Shown in pieces: positions 1 through 9,146 of a DNA stretch of 64,000 bases; the first letter of the stretch is position 1, and every line of letters starts with the position of its first letter. A program made the translations under genes and the position numbers. The notes under the pieces were generated by a model, which searched no databases, had not been told where the DNA came from, and worked only from the letters and a program-made list of their open reading frames with translations. The DNA lies in NCBI RefSeq assembly GCF_050389805.1, contig NZ_CP130945.1, positions 4,836,001 through 4,900,000 of the forward strand, in the 5' to 3' direction. Source of the stretch: Bacillus_BD sp050389805 (GTDB taxonomy: Bacteria > Bacillota > Bacilli > Bacillales > Cytobacillaceae).

Positions 1-722
1 GAATAAAGGCAAAGATAAATAATGAACAGTATTATGTCGGAAGCCCTAAATGGATTGAGGAAATTCTTCCGAATGGCATTGAGGTACCCATAAAACAACA
101 AATATCAACCCTTCAAACACAAGGGAAAACGGTTATGATACTTGGGACAGCACATTCAATCCTCTGTTTAATCGCTGTTGCTGACCAAATGAGAAAAACA
201 TCCAAAGAGGTGATTCAAAAACTTCATCAACTTGGTATAGAAAAAACGGTTATGCTTACGGGAGATAATCAAAGGACTGCCGAGGCGATCGGAAGAGAAG
301 TTGGTGTTTCCGACATTAAAGCAGATTTACTTCCAGAGGACAAATTAAACTTTATTAAAAAACTTCGTGAAAAGTATCATAGTGTAGCCATGGTAGGAGA
401 TGGTGTAAATGACGCTCCAGCTCTTGCAGCATCCACTGTTGGCGTTGCAATGGGTGGTGCTGGAACGGACACAGCTCTTGAAACAGCTGATATTGCTTTA
501 ATGTCTGATGATTTAAGTAAACTGCCCTTTACGATCAAATTAAGTCGAAGAGCACTAAGAACGATTAAGCAAAATATCACCTTCTCTTTAGCTGTTAAAG
601 CACTTGCTTTGCTTTTGGTTATACCAGGATGGTTAACATTATGGATTGCCATTTTTGCTGATATGGGAGCAACCTTATTAGTAACGCTAAACAGTTTAAG
701 GCTATTACGAGTTAAAGAATAG
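1..722 (+). CDS. Heavy-metal P-type ATPase, C-terminal part (5' end outside window)
   Basis: This is the last 239 codons of a P1B-type metal-transporting ATPase, an inner-membrane pump that drives a heavy-metal ion across the membrane with ATP. The reading frame is open from base 3, so the gene starts before the window. Visible are the TGDN loop (258-269), the GDGVNDAPAL hinge motif of the P domain (about 395-425), and two closing transmembrane helices. The last helix carries an Asp in an ADMGATLLVTLNSLRL context, as in Zn/Cd exporters of the CadA/ZosA branch. The CPC helix and phosphorylation Asp lie upstream, so the metal cannot be fixed from this part. The downstream gap (723-896) contains two GGG(A/T)CA-type inverted repeats. 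Confidence 0.93.
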   Translation, partial: IKAKINNEQYYVGSPKWIEEILPNGIEVPIKQQISTLQTQGKTVMILGTAHSILCLIAVADQMRKTSKEVIQKLHQLGIEKTVMLTGDNQRTAEAIGREVGVSDIKADLLPEDKLNFIKKLREKYHSVAMVGDGVNDAPALAASTVGVAMGGAGTDTALETADIALMSDDLSKLPFTIKLSRRALRTIKQNITFSLAVKALALLLVIPGWLTLWIAIFADMGATLLVTLNSLRLLRVKE

Positions 723-776
723 ATTTCAAGAACATTAACTGTTTTTCATTAACCATTTCCTTTTAATGGGTATAGG

Positions 777-883
777 GTGGGTCAGCGGAACAGGTCCCCT
801 GACCCATCGTTCATACTCAATTTAACTAATAAGCAGAATTAGTTTTACTAAATCTGGATCAAGGGACATGCCCCTTTGTCCCG
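777..883. repeat. Two GGG(T/A)CA...TG(A/T)CCC inverted repeats
   Basis: Two short dyads lie between the converging ATPase and DUF3050 genes: GGGTCAG with CTGACCC (about 777-805), and GGGACA with TGTCCC (about 861-883). They belong to a second dispersed repeat type in this window, also seen near 33.6, 45.3, 51.1 and 58.3 kb, and may serve as 3' ends for both genes. Neither has a strong T-run, so terminator function is only a guess. Confidence 0.5.
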
Positions 884-896
884 ACCTATAATCCTA

Positions 897-1667
897 CTAT
901 AGACCTTTTTCTTTAATTTCTTCTAAGACACCGTCCCAGAGTTTCATTCGGGTTTGTAAACATATTTTTCCGATTTCATTTGCCCGATTTAATTTTTCTG
1001 GGTCGTTTTCACATAATTCAAGCAAGAGTTGTTCTGCCAGTGGACCATGATGGTCTTCATCTACTTCAATGTGTCGATTTAAATAAAAAACCAATCGATC
1101 ACTCGATTCACCATTCTCCATTAAAGAATCTAGTAGTGGTTTAAACATGTCAGGAATTAGTCCTTCTCGCCCGTAGAAAAAGGCTGCTGCTACTTCAAAA
1201 ATTTCCCCATTCAATGCTAAATCCAGATTAAAAGTAACAAATTCACGTATACTATTTCTAATTAACGGATTTTCGGCCAGCGCTGTTTGATAATCCAGTC
1301 CATCTTTTATATTTCTTGCAAAAGAATCGAATGGTTCAAAATCAGCGCCACACTGATTCATGGCCTCTACATATAATGAGAAATGACTACTATATCCACC
1401 CCTTCCATCAATATCTGATTCTTCTGCAATGACGATTTCATTGATGAGTCGAGAAAATAAAGGTTTTTCATGTGGGAACCACGGAATTTCAACACTGGTT
1501 ACCGACCTTTGTAACCGCTTTAACAAACTCATGAAATCCCACACAGCAAAAACATGATGCTTCATAAAAACTTTTACTCTTTCAGGAGTTGTGATCTCTT
1601 TATAGATAGAGTGGGACAACAGTTCAGTTCTAATAGATTGTAATTGATTTATACTGTTTGATGTCAT
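897..1667 (-). CDS. DUF3050 family protein (heme-oxygenase-like fold)
   Basis: The 256-residue protein matches the DUF3050 family, predicted to have a heme-oxygenase-like all-helical fold. Conserved features are an HHVFAVWDFMSLLK segment (His37, His38), acidic residues near 77-86, and a C-terminal HIEVDEDHHGP block (residues 199-209). These His/Glu/Asp residues suggest a di-metal centre like that of the heme-oxygenase-like diiron oxidases; that function is inferred. There is no signal peptide or membrane helix, so it is cytosolic. The start is the ATG at 1667 with a GGGGAG ribosome-binding site. It stands alone with no operon partner, and its substrate is unknown. Confidence 0.8.
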   Translation of the reverse strand: MTSNSINQLQSIRTELLSHSIYKEITTPERVKVFMKHHVFAVWDFMSLLKRLQRSVTSVEIPWFPHEKPLFSRLINEIVIAEESDIDGRGGYSSHFSLYVEAMNQCGADFEPFDSFARNIKDGLDYQTALAENPLIRNSIREFVTFNLDLALNGEIFEVAAAFFYGREGLIPDMFKPLLDSLMENGESSDRLVFYLNRHIEVDEDHHGPLAEQLLLELCENDPEKLNRANEIGKICLQTRMKLWDGVLEEIKEKGL

Positions 1668-1911
1668 TTTAATGCTCCCCTTTCCATTTTATTTATTATT
1701 AGTACTTATTTCTACTAATCATATATTACCTTCCCACTAAATGTCATTGTTTTTCATATTTCACTATAAGAAGAAATATGCAGATATTTAAAGAGTATAA
1801 ATTTCCTATTATAATAATAAGTGTAATCAATTATATCCCTACAAAATGTAGGTTCCCAACCAAATTTCCCTCTAACCCTTGCCGCTTTTAGCTCTCCCCC
1901 ATTTCCTTTTT

Positions 1912-2028
1912 AAGATTGAGGAAGAATTGAAATCGCTACTGGACAAAGGTTTAAAGGGATATTGTACAAACCAAAAAGGACTGAATCCGTATTGGATCCA
2001 GCCCGATTTTGTATTGGTTTTTAGTTAA
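1912..2028 (+). pseudogene. Short orphan reading frame, possible gene remnant
   Basis: A 38-codon open stretch reads KIEEELKSLLDKGLKG...NPYWIQPDFVLVFS and ends in TAA at 2026. Its composition looks protein-like, but no convincing start codon or ribosome-binding site precedes it (the nearest in-frame start is a TTG near 1879). It lies in the 520-bp gap between the DUF3050 gene and glmS, which otherwise shows only AT-rich DNA and a small CTGAATCC/GGATCCAG dyad. It may be the C-terminal scrap of a decayed gene or may be chance. Confidence 0.25.
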
Positions 2029-2189
2029 ACAAACGGTTGTTTGATAGTTGAAACCAACTGAATATATATTGTATTGCCCGCTACCTTCCCCTGATTGCTT
2101 TAGTTTGGATACGTACGATTAAGCAGTAGGTATCGACTTTTTTAGCATGAGGAAGAGGAAAATAACAGCGACATACGATGTTCACTGCA

Positions 2190-3992
2190 TTATTCAACTG
2201 TAACAGACTTAGCCAAGTTTCTTGGTTTATCCACGTCGCAGTCACGGTGTAGTGCAGCATAGTAAGCGAATAGTTGTAATGGTACTACTGAGATAAGGGG
2301 TGTTAATAATTCATGCACTTCTGGAATGACAAAACGGTCACCTTCCATCTCTAAGCCCTTCATCGAGATGATTAATGGATTGGCACCACGTGCAACAACC
2401 TCTTTCACATTTCCACGAATGCTTAAGTTCACACTTTCTTGTGTCGCTAGCGCAATGATTGGTGTTCCTTCTTCAATTAATGCAATTGTACCGTGCTTTA
2501 ATTCCCCACCAGCAAAGCCTTCTGCTTGGATATAGGAAATCTCTTTTAATTTTAATGCACCTTCTAGACATACGTAATAGTCAATGCCACGACCGATAAA
2601 GAAAGCATTTCTTGTCGTTTGAACGTATTCTGAAGCCATTTGCTCAATTTGTTCTTTTTCATCACAAAGGGTTTCCATTGCATTCGCTGCAATACCTAGT
2701 TCACGAATTAAATCTAAGCTTACGTCTTTACCAGTGCTCTTTGCAGTCACTTCAGCAAGAATCGCTAAAACCGCTAATTGCGCTGTATAAGCTTTTGTTG
2801 ATGCAACCGCAATTTCTGGACCAGCATGTAAGAGTAAAGTATAGTCCGCTTCTCTTGATAAAGTTGATCCTGGGACGTTTGTAATTGTTAATGATTTATG
2901 GCCAAGTTTTTTAATTTGAACTAATACCGCACGGCTATCAGCTGTTTCCCCACTTTGAGAGATGAAAATAAATAACGGTTTTGCTGAAAGTAATGGGATG
3001 TTATAGCCGAACTCACTTGCGATATGAACTTCAACCGGAACTTCCGCTAATTTCTCAATAAATTGTTTTCCAACAAGACCTGCATGATAAGAAGTACCTG
3101 CCGCGATGATATAGATGCGATCTGATTCATTCACAGCATCCACAATTTCAGGATCAATGGTTAGCTCTCCATTGTCATTTTGATATTGTTGAATAATTTT
3201 ACGAATCACAAGTGGCTGCTCATCGATTTCTTTTAACATAAAGTGTGGGTACGTACCCTTTTCAATATCGCTGGCATCTAATTGTGCTGTATATGGTGCG
3301 CGTTCAATCACATCACCTTGAAGGTTCTTGATTGTTACACCTTCTTTTTTCACAAGTACAATTTCTTGGTCCATTAGTTCAACAAATTGGTCTGTTACTT
3401 GAAGCATCGCCATGGCATCACTTGCAATTACATTAAAGTCCTCGCCAATTCCAACTAATAGTGGACTTTTATTTTTAGCCACATAAATGACATCTGGATT
3501 TTCATTATCAAGCAATCCAATCGCATAAGAACCTTTTAGTACTTTAAGTGTTTGGGAAAATGCTTCCTCAACAGAAAGTCCTTTGTTCACATTCACTTCA
3601 ATCAATTGAACAACCACTTCTGTATCTGTATCACTTTTCATTGGAATATCCATAAGATATTGCTGTTTAAGAAGTTCATAATTTTCAATTACTCCATTAT
3701 GAACAAGCGTGAAGCGACCTGATGCACTTTGGTGAGGATGTGCATTTGATTTGCTTGGTACGCCATGTGTTGCCCAACGAGTATGACCAATTCCAGTTGT
3801 TGCTGAAAGAGTAACGTCTACGATTTCGCGTAAATCCGCAATTCGACCTTTTTCTTTAAAAACGTGAACATCGTCTTGACCCATAACTGCAATCCCAGCT
3901 GAATCATAGCCACGATATTCAAGTTTTTCTAACCCTTTTAATAAAATCTCTTTAGCGTCTTCATTTCCAATATAACCAACAATACCACACAT
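2190..3992 (-). CDS. glmS: Glutamine-fructose-6-phosphate aminotransferase (isomerizing)
   Basis: GlmS converts fructose-6-phosphate and glutamine into glucosamine-6-phosphate, the first committed step of cell-wall amino-sugar synthesis. The 600-residue protein has the expected length. It begins MCGIVGYIG, with Cys2 as the glutaminase nucleophile, followed by the GHTRWATHG glutaminase motif (about residues 71-79). Two SIS sugar-isomerase domains follow (about 285-600), including SQSGETADS and ASTKAYTAQ, and it ends with the family signature KPRNLAKSVTVE. The start at 3992 has a GGGAGG site nine bases upstream. A metabolite-responsive self-cleaving ribozyme and a clear promoter precede it, so expression should fall when glucosamine-6-phosphate is abundant. 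Confidence 0.98.
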   Translation of the reverse strand: MCGIVGYIGNEDAKEILLKGLEKLEYRGYDSAGIAVMGQDDVHVFKEKGRIADLREIVDVTLSATTGIGHTRWATHGVPSKSNAHPHQSASGRFTLVHNGVIENYELLKQQYLMDIPMKSDTDTEVVVQLIEVNVNKGLSVEEAFSQTLKVLKGSYAIGLLDNENPDVIYVAKNKSPLLVGIGEDFNVIASDAMAMLQVTDQFVELMDQEIVLVKKEGVTIKNLQGDVIERAPYTAQLDASDIEKGTYPHFMLKEIDEQPLVIRKIIQQYQNDNGELTIDPEIVDAVNESDRIYIIAAGTSYHAGLVGKQFIEKLAEVPVEVHIASEFGYNIPLLSAKPLFIFISQSGETADSRAVLVQIKKLGHKSLTITNVPGSTLSREADYTLLLHAGPEIAVASTKAYTAQLAVLAILAEVTAKSTGKDVSLDLIRELGIAANAMETLCDEKEQIEQMASEYVQTTRNAFFIGRGIDYYVCLEGALKLKEISYIQAEGFAGGELKHGTIALIEEGTPIIALATQESVNLSIRGNVKEVVARGANPLIISMKGLEMEGDRFVIPEVHELLTPLISVVPLQLFAYYAALHRDCDVDKPRNLAKSVTVE

Positions 3993-4013
3993 ACTTCTTT
4001 TCCTCCCTGTAAA

Positions 4014-4136
4014 GGGGACAAGAAGACATCAAAACCTGTTTCACTCTGGCTAACAATCGTCGTATCGATCGGTCGATAGTTAGACAATTGGTAGGCATCG
4101 TAATCCAGTTTTCTGTTTGAGGACAATCTTGTCCCC
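4014..4136 (-). promoter_or_regulatory. Long-range dyad between glmS ribozyme and start codon
   Basis: In the leader between the ribozyme and glmS, GGGGACAAGA (4127-4136 on the minus strand) can pair with TCTTGTCCCC (4014-4023), which lies just before the glmS ribosome-binding site. The upstream arm can instead fold locally as GGACAA-GA-TTGTCC. The two folds are mutually exclusive. The arms match the dispersed GGGACA repeat type of this window, so this may be an inserted repeat and not a dedicated attenuator. Confidence 0.45.
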
Positions 4137-4149
4137 TTATCTCTTATTT

Positions 4150-4313
4150 TTATAAAATAGAAGTAAATCTTTCCTTTTGTCCATTAAGTTACCCTAATGA
4201 TTTAGAGAAAGACTTGCGGTTGTACTTCTCAACCGGGAGGCATCCGCCGAAATTTCGATAAACCTCCTCCTCGTCAACTATATCCATTTACAATAGATCA
4301 TAGTCCAGGCGCT
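4150..4313 (-). ncRNA. glmS ribozyme (glucosamine-6-phosphate-activated)
   Basis: The glmS leader carries the glmS self-cleaving ribozyme. On the minus strand it opens at A/GCGCC (cleavage between 4313 and 4312). It continues through GTTGACGAGGAGGAGG and TTTATCGA, the TTCGGCGGATGCCTCCCGG core, and the paired GGTTG/CAACC element (about 4215-4235), all conserved in Bacillus. The 3' boundary near 4150 is approximate. Cleavage leaves a 5'-hydroxyl on the downstream mRNA, which in B. subtilis triggers RNase J1 decay. The core match is good enough to call from sequence alone. Confidence 0.95.
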
Positions 4314-4372
4314 TTAAATATTACTTTTTCCATTCTTAAAGAATGTTTCCACACAAATGCAGAAACAAGAAT

Positions 4373-4401
4373 ATCATACAATAGTTTGAAACCCTCGTCA
4401 A
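4373..4401 (-). promoter_or_regulatory. SigA-type promoter of glmS
   Basis: On the minus strand, TTGACG (-35, 4396-4401) and TATGAT (-10, 4373-4378) are separated by exactly 17 bases. Transcription would start near 4366, about 50 bases upstream of the ribozyme cleavage site. That fits the usual short 5' extension ahead of the glmS ribozyme. Confidence 0.8.
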
Positions 4402-4537
4402 TGTGAAGTTTCTCACGCATCTTGTTAATAAACCCCATTGAGATAGAGCCTACCGAACGGCTTAACAACAAATGAAACTGCCCATTTTTTTGAAGGGTTT
4501 CACTACATACTATATGCATATATGGAGAAAGGTGTTC

Positions 4538-4582
4538 TTCCTAAAAAATGGAAGGTGCCAGGCACCTTCCATTTTTTAGGAA
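4538..4582. repeat. GGTGCC palindrome (REP-like), probable bidirectional terminator
   Basis: A 45-base, essentially perfect palindrome centred on GGAAGGTGCCAGGCACCTTCC is extended by A/T-rich arms. It starts directly after the stop codon of the SNF2 gene. The stable stem with T-rich ends could terminate transcription in both directions. It is one of thirteen elements sharing the GGTGCC/GGCACC core. Confidence 0.85.
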
Positions 4583-7500
4583 CTAAATACTCAATATCTC
4601 TCTTATATCTTCCTCAGTGATTTTGCTGATGGATTGGTCCCCAGGTTCTAATACGGTTTCGATTAGTTCTTTTTTGCTTTGTTGCAATTTGTAGATTTTT
4701 TCTTCGATGGTTCCTTGAGTGACGAGACGAATCACTTGTACGACATTCTTTTGTCCGATGCGATGGGCTCGACCTGCGGCTTGTTCTTCGACAGCTGGAT
4801 TCCACCAGAGATCATATAAAATCACGGTGTCTGCACCCGTTAAGTTTAGCCCTGTATTTCCTGCCTTAAGGGAAATAAGAAAGACATCTCCGCTGCCTCC
4901 ATTAAACTGTTCAACCATCTCCACTCGCTCTTTTGGTTTCGTTTGACCATCTAAATAGAAAAAGGGCATTCCCGCTTCTTTCAATTTTTCGCGAATAATC
5001 GATAGCATGCTCGTGAATTGTGAAAAGATTAGCATCCTCCTGCCATTTTCTGCAGCATTTTCAACAATCTCCATCAACTGCTCCAATTTCCCAGACTCTC
5101 CCTGGTAATTTTCTAAAAATAAGGACGGATGACAACAGAGTTGGCGCAATCTTGTTAAACCGGCAAGAATTTTAATATGGCTCTTTTGAAATCCTTCTGT
5201 TTGCAAAGATTCTTTCGTTTCGTTTTGAATCTTTTCTAGATAGGCCACATATAACTTCTTCTGCTCTTTTGTGAGATCGGAATAATTGACCGTTTCAATT
5301 TTTTCAGGCAGTTCTTGTAATACATCCTTTTTCATTCGTCGCAATAAGAACGGTCGAATCATGAGCGAAATTTTTTCCGGCTCTAGCTGACGAAAAGCCT
5401 TTTGGGGTGGAAAAAAATTCGGCATGATGGTTTGAAATATGGACCACAATTCATCCACTGAATTTTCAATGGGTGTCCCACTCAACGCAAACCGAGTTTC
5501 GGCTTCAATCTCCCTTACTGCCTTCGCTGTTTTCGTCGCATAATTTTTAATCGTCTGCGCTTCATCCAAAATCATCGTACTAAATGAATGACGTCCATAC
5601 TCATCAATATCCTGTCTTAATGTTGGATAAGAGGTAATCCAAACATTCGGAGGCTCCTGTGTACTCAGTTTTTCGAGTCTTTCTTGTGGAGTCCCGATCA
5701 TCACCTCAACTGATAACGTAGGAGCAAATTTTTGGAATTCATTTTTCCAATTATAAACAAGGGATGCGGGCGCTACAATCAGGGCTGGTTTTCCCTTCTC
5801 ATTTTCACAAAAGTAGGAAAGAATAAAAGCAATACTTTGCAACGTCTTACCAAGACCCATTTCATCCGCTAAGATGCCACCGAGTTTATAAGTATGAAGA
5901 GTTTTCAGCCATTGATATCCAACGAATTGGTAATCTCTTAGCTCAGCCTTCAAAGTTGTCGGTACCTCAAAATCCAACTCCTCAGGGTTTTTCATTCGAT
6001 TTAATAATCGTCGAAATGCTTTTCCGTATTTTATTCTCCCTTTGTGATCCATTGCCTCATTTAATTGAATCCCTCGATAAATCGGAAGCGTGATCGCCTC
6101 ATCCTTAAGCTGCTGTGGTTTAATATGAAGTTCTTGTATGAGATAGTCAATCGTTTGGAATTCCTCTGATTGTAATGGAACAAACATACCATTTGGGAGA
6201 CGGTGATATTTCTTTTTTTCCACAACTGATTGCAAAATTTGTTGGATGTCGTCCTGCCCGATCCCCTTCATATCAAAGTCAACTTCTAGCCAGTTGCCTG
6301 AAGAATGAACGTCAATATTTGTTTTTGGTTTCTGCTCTTGAGGCAGTAGCATCGATTTAACCGATTGAGTTAAGAAAATATCTGTCCAGTTTTCTAGCTT
6401 TGGAAGCGCCACATATAAAAATTCATAAATTCCGTCCTCATCATTAACATAAAGGCCTTTTTCACCACTTCTTAAGGAGGTTGATTTGATCACATCTAGA
6501 ATGGCCTGTTCGCGTTCAAGCTCCCTGACAATAATCGGTTCGTTTTGGTCCTGTGGTGCTGGTTTGAAGGGATTGATTGAGTGTTGACCATAATGGAACT
6601 CTAATTTGACATGAAGTTCTTCCTCTACAAGATCGACAAACAGCTTAGCTTGCAAGGGGAATTTCACGATGCTGCTAGAAACTTGGTCTGTCAAGTCTAA
6701 TTTAGTCAACTTTGCAATTGCAGGAACCGCTTGCGATATAAAGGTATCCATTTGGTCACTTGCAATTGGGATAATTGCCGTACCTGCACGATCAATTAAC
6801 CGTTTCATTTCTGATAGCAAAGCTTCTTGTTCAGGCGTTATTTTATAGAAAAAGTTATCCTGGATGACATACCCATAATGATTTAAAAATGTACAATCTA
6901 GTAATCCAGCCATATCCAATTGATATTGATCGGTTATATTCCCTTTATCAAGCTCGATCGAGAAAGGAAGCTCCTGCTTGCTTAAAACAATATGATGATA
7001 GGTTTCATTTTCATGTTCAAAACGAAACGTACAGTAGTTTATTTTTTCTAAGAACTCATTGATCAGAGTTGGGGGAATAGCAATTACCCTTTCATCCCCT
7101 GTGCTTGAATGTGAATAATAGGGGGACTGAAATGCTTGATAAAGTTTTTCACCATGGATGGCTTTTTGTAATAGCTTGATGATTTCTTGATCTTCTTGTT
7201 TAAATTCCTGTTCAGTTGGATCATAGGTGTAGATACTTGTAAATGGATAGGACTCATTATTTTGAACTGTGTTTAGAAAATCCTTTACTTTTTTAACGAC
7301 ATACGTTCGCTTCTGTCCCACCTTCATCTCAATCAGCATTTGACCTTTTGTAGCATATTGGGAGGATATTTTTACGATCCACTCCACCATCAGTTTTGAC
7401 TTCGTTCTTTGATTTTCAACTAATCCTTTATCACCTTTAAGCTTTGTGATCGTTTGGATAAAATCATTCGTCAACTGTTTGATTCGATTAGCTTGTCTTT

Positions 7501-7855
7501 CTTGATGTTGTCTTTCTAATTCCAACTGTTCTCTGTAAAAAAATCCATCCTGTTCGTTTTTGGAGATGGAACTAACCTTTTTCGATTCATACATTTTAAG
7601 CAATACCGCCGCAATATGTTTGCACGGTTCCTCATATTTTTCAAAAGCCGGACAATCACATTCATAAGAAAAACGATAACGATCCTCGAATATTTCAACT
7701 TGATAAGGATTTGTCCCTCTTACCTGTGCCGTCCATATTTGCCTTACAGGATCAAAGTGTAAACCCCTTACTCGACCTTGTTCAAAATATTTCTTCCCAC
7801 GATGATAGACTGCATTCGAAAAATACTCCCTTATATCAGATACATGTAATTCCAT
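4583..7855 (-). CDS. SNF2-family helicase with N-terminal SWIM zinc finger
   Basis: This large protein (1090 residues) combines a SWIM zinc finger (C66-x-C68, C78-x-H80), a long SNF2-associated middle region, and a full SNF2 ATPase. The ATPase shows Walker A DEMGLGKT (about residue 665), a DEAQ box (about 764), SGTPIENS, and the C-terminal motif QAAGRAHRIGQ (about 1027). Such proteins are ATP-driven DNA or nucleoprotein translocases; Bacillus homologues include YwqA. The ATG at 7855 is preferred over the one at 7867 because the GGAGG in the earlier codons is the likely ribosome-binding site. It is monocistronic, and its cellular target is unknown. Confidence 0.92.
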   Translation of the reverse strand: MELHVSDIREYFSNAVYHRGKKYFEQGRVRGLHFDPVRQIWTAQVRGTNPYQVEIFEDRYRFSYECDCPAFEKYEEPCKHIAAVLLKMYESKKVSSISKNEQDGFFYREQLELERQHQERQANRIKQLTNDFIQTITKLKGDKGLVENQRTKSKLMVEWIVKISSQYATKGQMLIEMKVGQKRTYVVKKVKDFLNTVQNNESYPFTSIYTYDPTEQEFKQEDQEIIKLLQKAIHGEKLYQAFQSPYYSHSSTGDERVIAIPPTLINEFLEKINYCTFRFEHENETYHHIVLSKQELPFSIELDKGNITDQYQLDMAGLLDCTFLNHYGYVIQDNFFYKITPEQEALLSEMKRLIDRAGTAIIPIASDQMDTFISQAVPAIAKLTKLDLTDQVSSSIVKFPLQAKLFVDLVEEELHVKLEFHYGQHSINPFKPAPQDQNEPIIVRELEREQAILDVIKSTSLRSGEKGLYVNDEDGIYEFLYVALPKLENWTDIFLTQSVKSMLLPQEQKPKTNIDVHSSGNWLEVDFDMKGIGQDDIQQILQSVVEKKKYHRLPNGMFVPLQSEEFQTIDYLIQELHIKPQQLKDEAITLPIYRGIQLNEAMDHKGRIKYGKAFRRLLNRMKNPEELDFEVPTTLKAELRDYQFVGYQWLKTLHTYKLGGILADEMGLGKTLQSIAFILSYFCENEKGKPALIVAPASLVYNWKNEFQKFAPTLSVEVMIGTPQERLEKLSTQEPPNVWITSYPTLRQDIDEYGRHSFSTMILDEAQTIKNYATKTAKAVREIEAETRFALSGTPIENSVDELWSIFQTIMPNFFPPQKAFRQLEPEKISLMIRPFLLRRMKKDVLQELPEKIETVNYSDLTKEQKKLYVAYLEKIQNETKESLQTEGFQKSHIKILAGLTRLRQLCCHPSLFLENYQGESGKLEQLMEIVENAAENGRRMLIFSQFTSMLSIIREKLKEAGMPFFYLDGQTKPKERVEMVEQFNGGSGDVFLISLKAGNTGLNLTGADTVILYDLWWNPAVEEQAAGRAHRIGQKNVVQVIRLVTQGTIEEKIYKLQQSKKELIETVLEPGDQSISKITEEDIREILSI

Positions 7856-8033
7856 GAAAACCTCCATCTATTTCGGGGGTGATCGTGCCCCACCCATTTT
7901 CCCGTATATGATTTAAGTTTTGAATCTAGCTCTATTATTATTTGAATCTAAGTATACTTCCGTTATTTTATCATTATGAACAAGGAACCGCTAACTCAGA
8001 CATGTTATCATGGAGAAATAGGAGGAATTAGCG

Positions 8034-8738
8034 ATGTTTACATTTATTTTTGATTTGGATGATACTTTATATGACCGAACTCAGCCACTGCAAAGTGCCC
8101 TTTTAGATTTTCCTCCCGCAGAGAATATCCCTTTTGATGTTTTTCTAAAGGTTTTTACTAAAAATAGTGATATTGCCTTTGATCGGGTGAGAGAAGGAGT
8201 TTGGAGTTTAGCAGAATCGCATATTTATAGAATAAAGGAAACACTAGCCCCATTAGGGATTCATATAAACGAAGATCAAGCTCGAGTCTTTCAGCAGACC
8301 TATCAGCATCACCAGCAACATATAGAATTATATCCAGCTATGAGTGAACTATTGAATTTCTTGAAGGAGAAGGACATCCAACCCCTGATTATCACTAATG
8401 GTCCTGCTCAACACCAACGGACGAAGATAAAAAACTTAGGTTTGGATCGATATTTCACACAAGAACAGGTCATCATCTCAGGAGAAGAAGGCATCGCCAA
8501 ACCTGATGTGAGGATATTTGAGATCGCTCAAGAAAGATTTCAATTTCAACATAAAGATGCTTGGTATATTGGGGATAGTTTCAACAATGACATTGTTGGA
8601 GCATCCCGTGCCGGTTGGAAAACGATTTGGTTAACTAAAGACCAACAGATTGACACCCCACTCTCTCCACCGCCTACAAAAACCGTTTCCTCTCCAATGG
8701 AACTGAAGGAATACATATTACGTTTAGTTCAGAGATAA
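8034..8738 (+). CDS. HAD-superfamily hydrolase (phosphatase-like)
   Basis: The 234-residue cytosolic protein has all four HAD motifs. These are FDLDDTLYD with nucleophile Asp7 and acid/base Asp9, TNG at 121-123, Lys156 in AKPDVRIF, and GDSFNNDIVGA with metal ligands Asp181 and Asp186. The helical cap between motifs I and II is of the C1 type seen in YjjG-like nucleotidases and haloacid-dehalogenase-like phosphatases. The substrate cannot be read from the sequence. The start at 8034 has an AGGAGG site. The gene stands alone and ends just before a GGTGCC repeat. Confidence 0.9.
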   Translation: MFTFIFDLDDTLYDRTQPLQSALLDFPPAENIPFDVFLKVFTKNSDIAFDRVREGVWSLAESHIYRIKETLAPLGIHINEDQARVFQQTYQHHQQHIELYPAMSELLNFLKEKDIQPLIITNGPAQHQRTKIKNLGLDRYFTQEQVIISGEEGIAKPDVRIFEIAQERFQFQHKDAWYIGDSFNNDIVGASRAGWKTIWLTKDQQIDTPLSPPPTKTVSSPMELKEYILRLVQR

Positions 8739-8760
8739 TAGGTAGTGTTTCCATTACTTG

Positions 8761-8788
8761 GAAGGTGCCAGGCACCTGTAAAAATTTG
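8761..8788. repeat. GGTGCCAGGCACC repeat copy
   Basis: A single GGAAGGTGCCAGGCACC core (GGTGCC palindrome at 8764-8776) lies just after the HAD gene. One arm has decayed compared with the full palindromes, so it is a half or degenerate copy. Confidence 0.75.
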
Positions 8789-8813
8789 GAATCCATATGA
8801 AGGCAAAAAAAAA

Positions 8814-8884
8814 TGAGTATCTGCTTTGGAATCAGATACTCAATAAAATGGGGAATACACTATTATGTTTTCCACTATTCCCCG
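8814..8884. repeat. Two adjacent hairpins in intergenic gap
   Basis: GAGTATCTG pairs with CAGATACTC (about 8815-8841), and GGGGAATA with TATTCCCC (about 8851-8884). On the minus strand the first stem is followed by a long T-run, but no minus-strand gene feeds it. Downstream, CTACAATTCGTTCA occurs twice in tandem (about 8998-9032). I see no gene in the gap 8739-9146. Confidence 0.5.
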
Positions 8885-9146
8885 TTTATATACATGATTT
8901 GTAAAAAAACTTGCGCTCTCCTATTAAACGTCTCTCTCATTTTTACTTAAAATACTAGGAATTTCTGCATATCCCTGTCCCTTTTACCCGTTTGCTCCTA
9001 CAATTCGTTCATTTCCCCCTACAATTCGTTCAATTGCGTATGGTTATCGTGTTTTTCCTTATTCGCGTACTTTTCTTTTTCCCATTATTGTATAGGTACC
9101 CGGGAATACAAAGGAATACGTGCACATTCCAGAAGGCGAAATCGGC

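Noticed and set aside
4298..4519. 73-codon frame in the glmS leader
   Set aside because: It overlaps the glmS promoter and ribozyme 5' end and has no ribosome-binding site.
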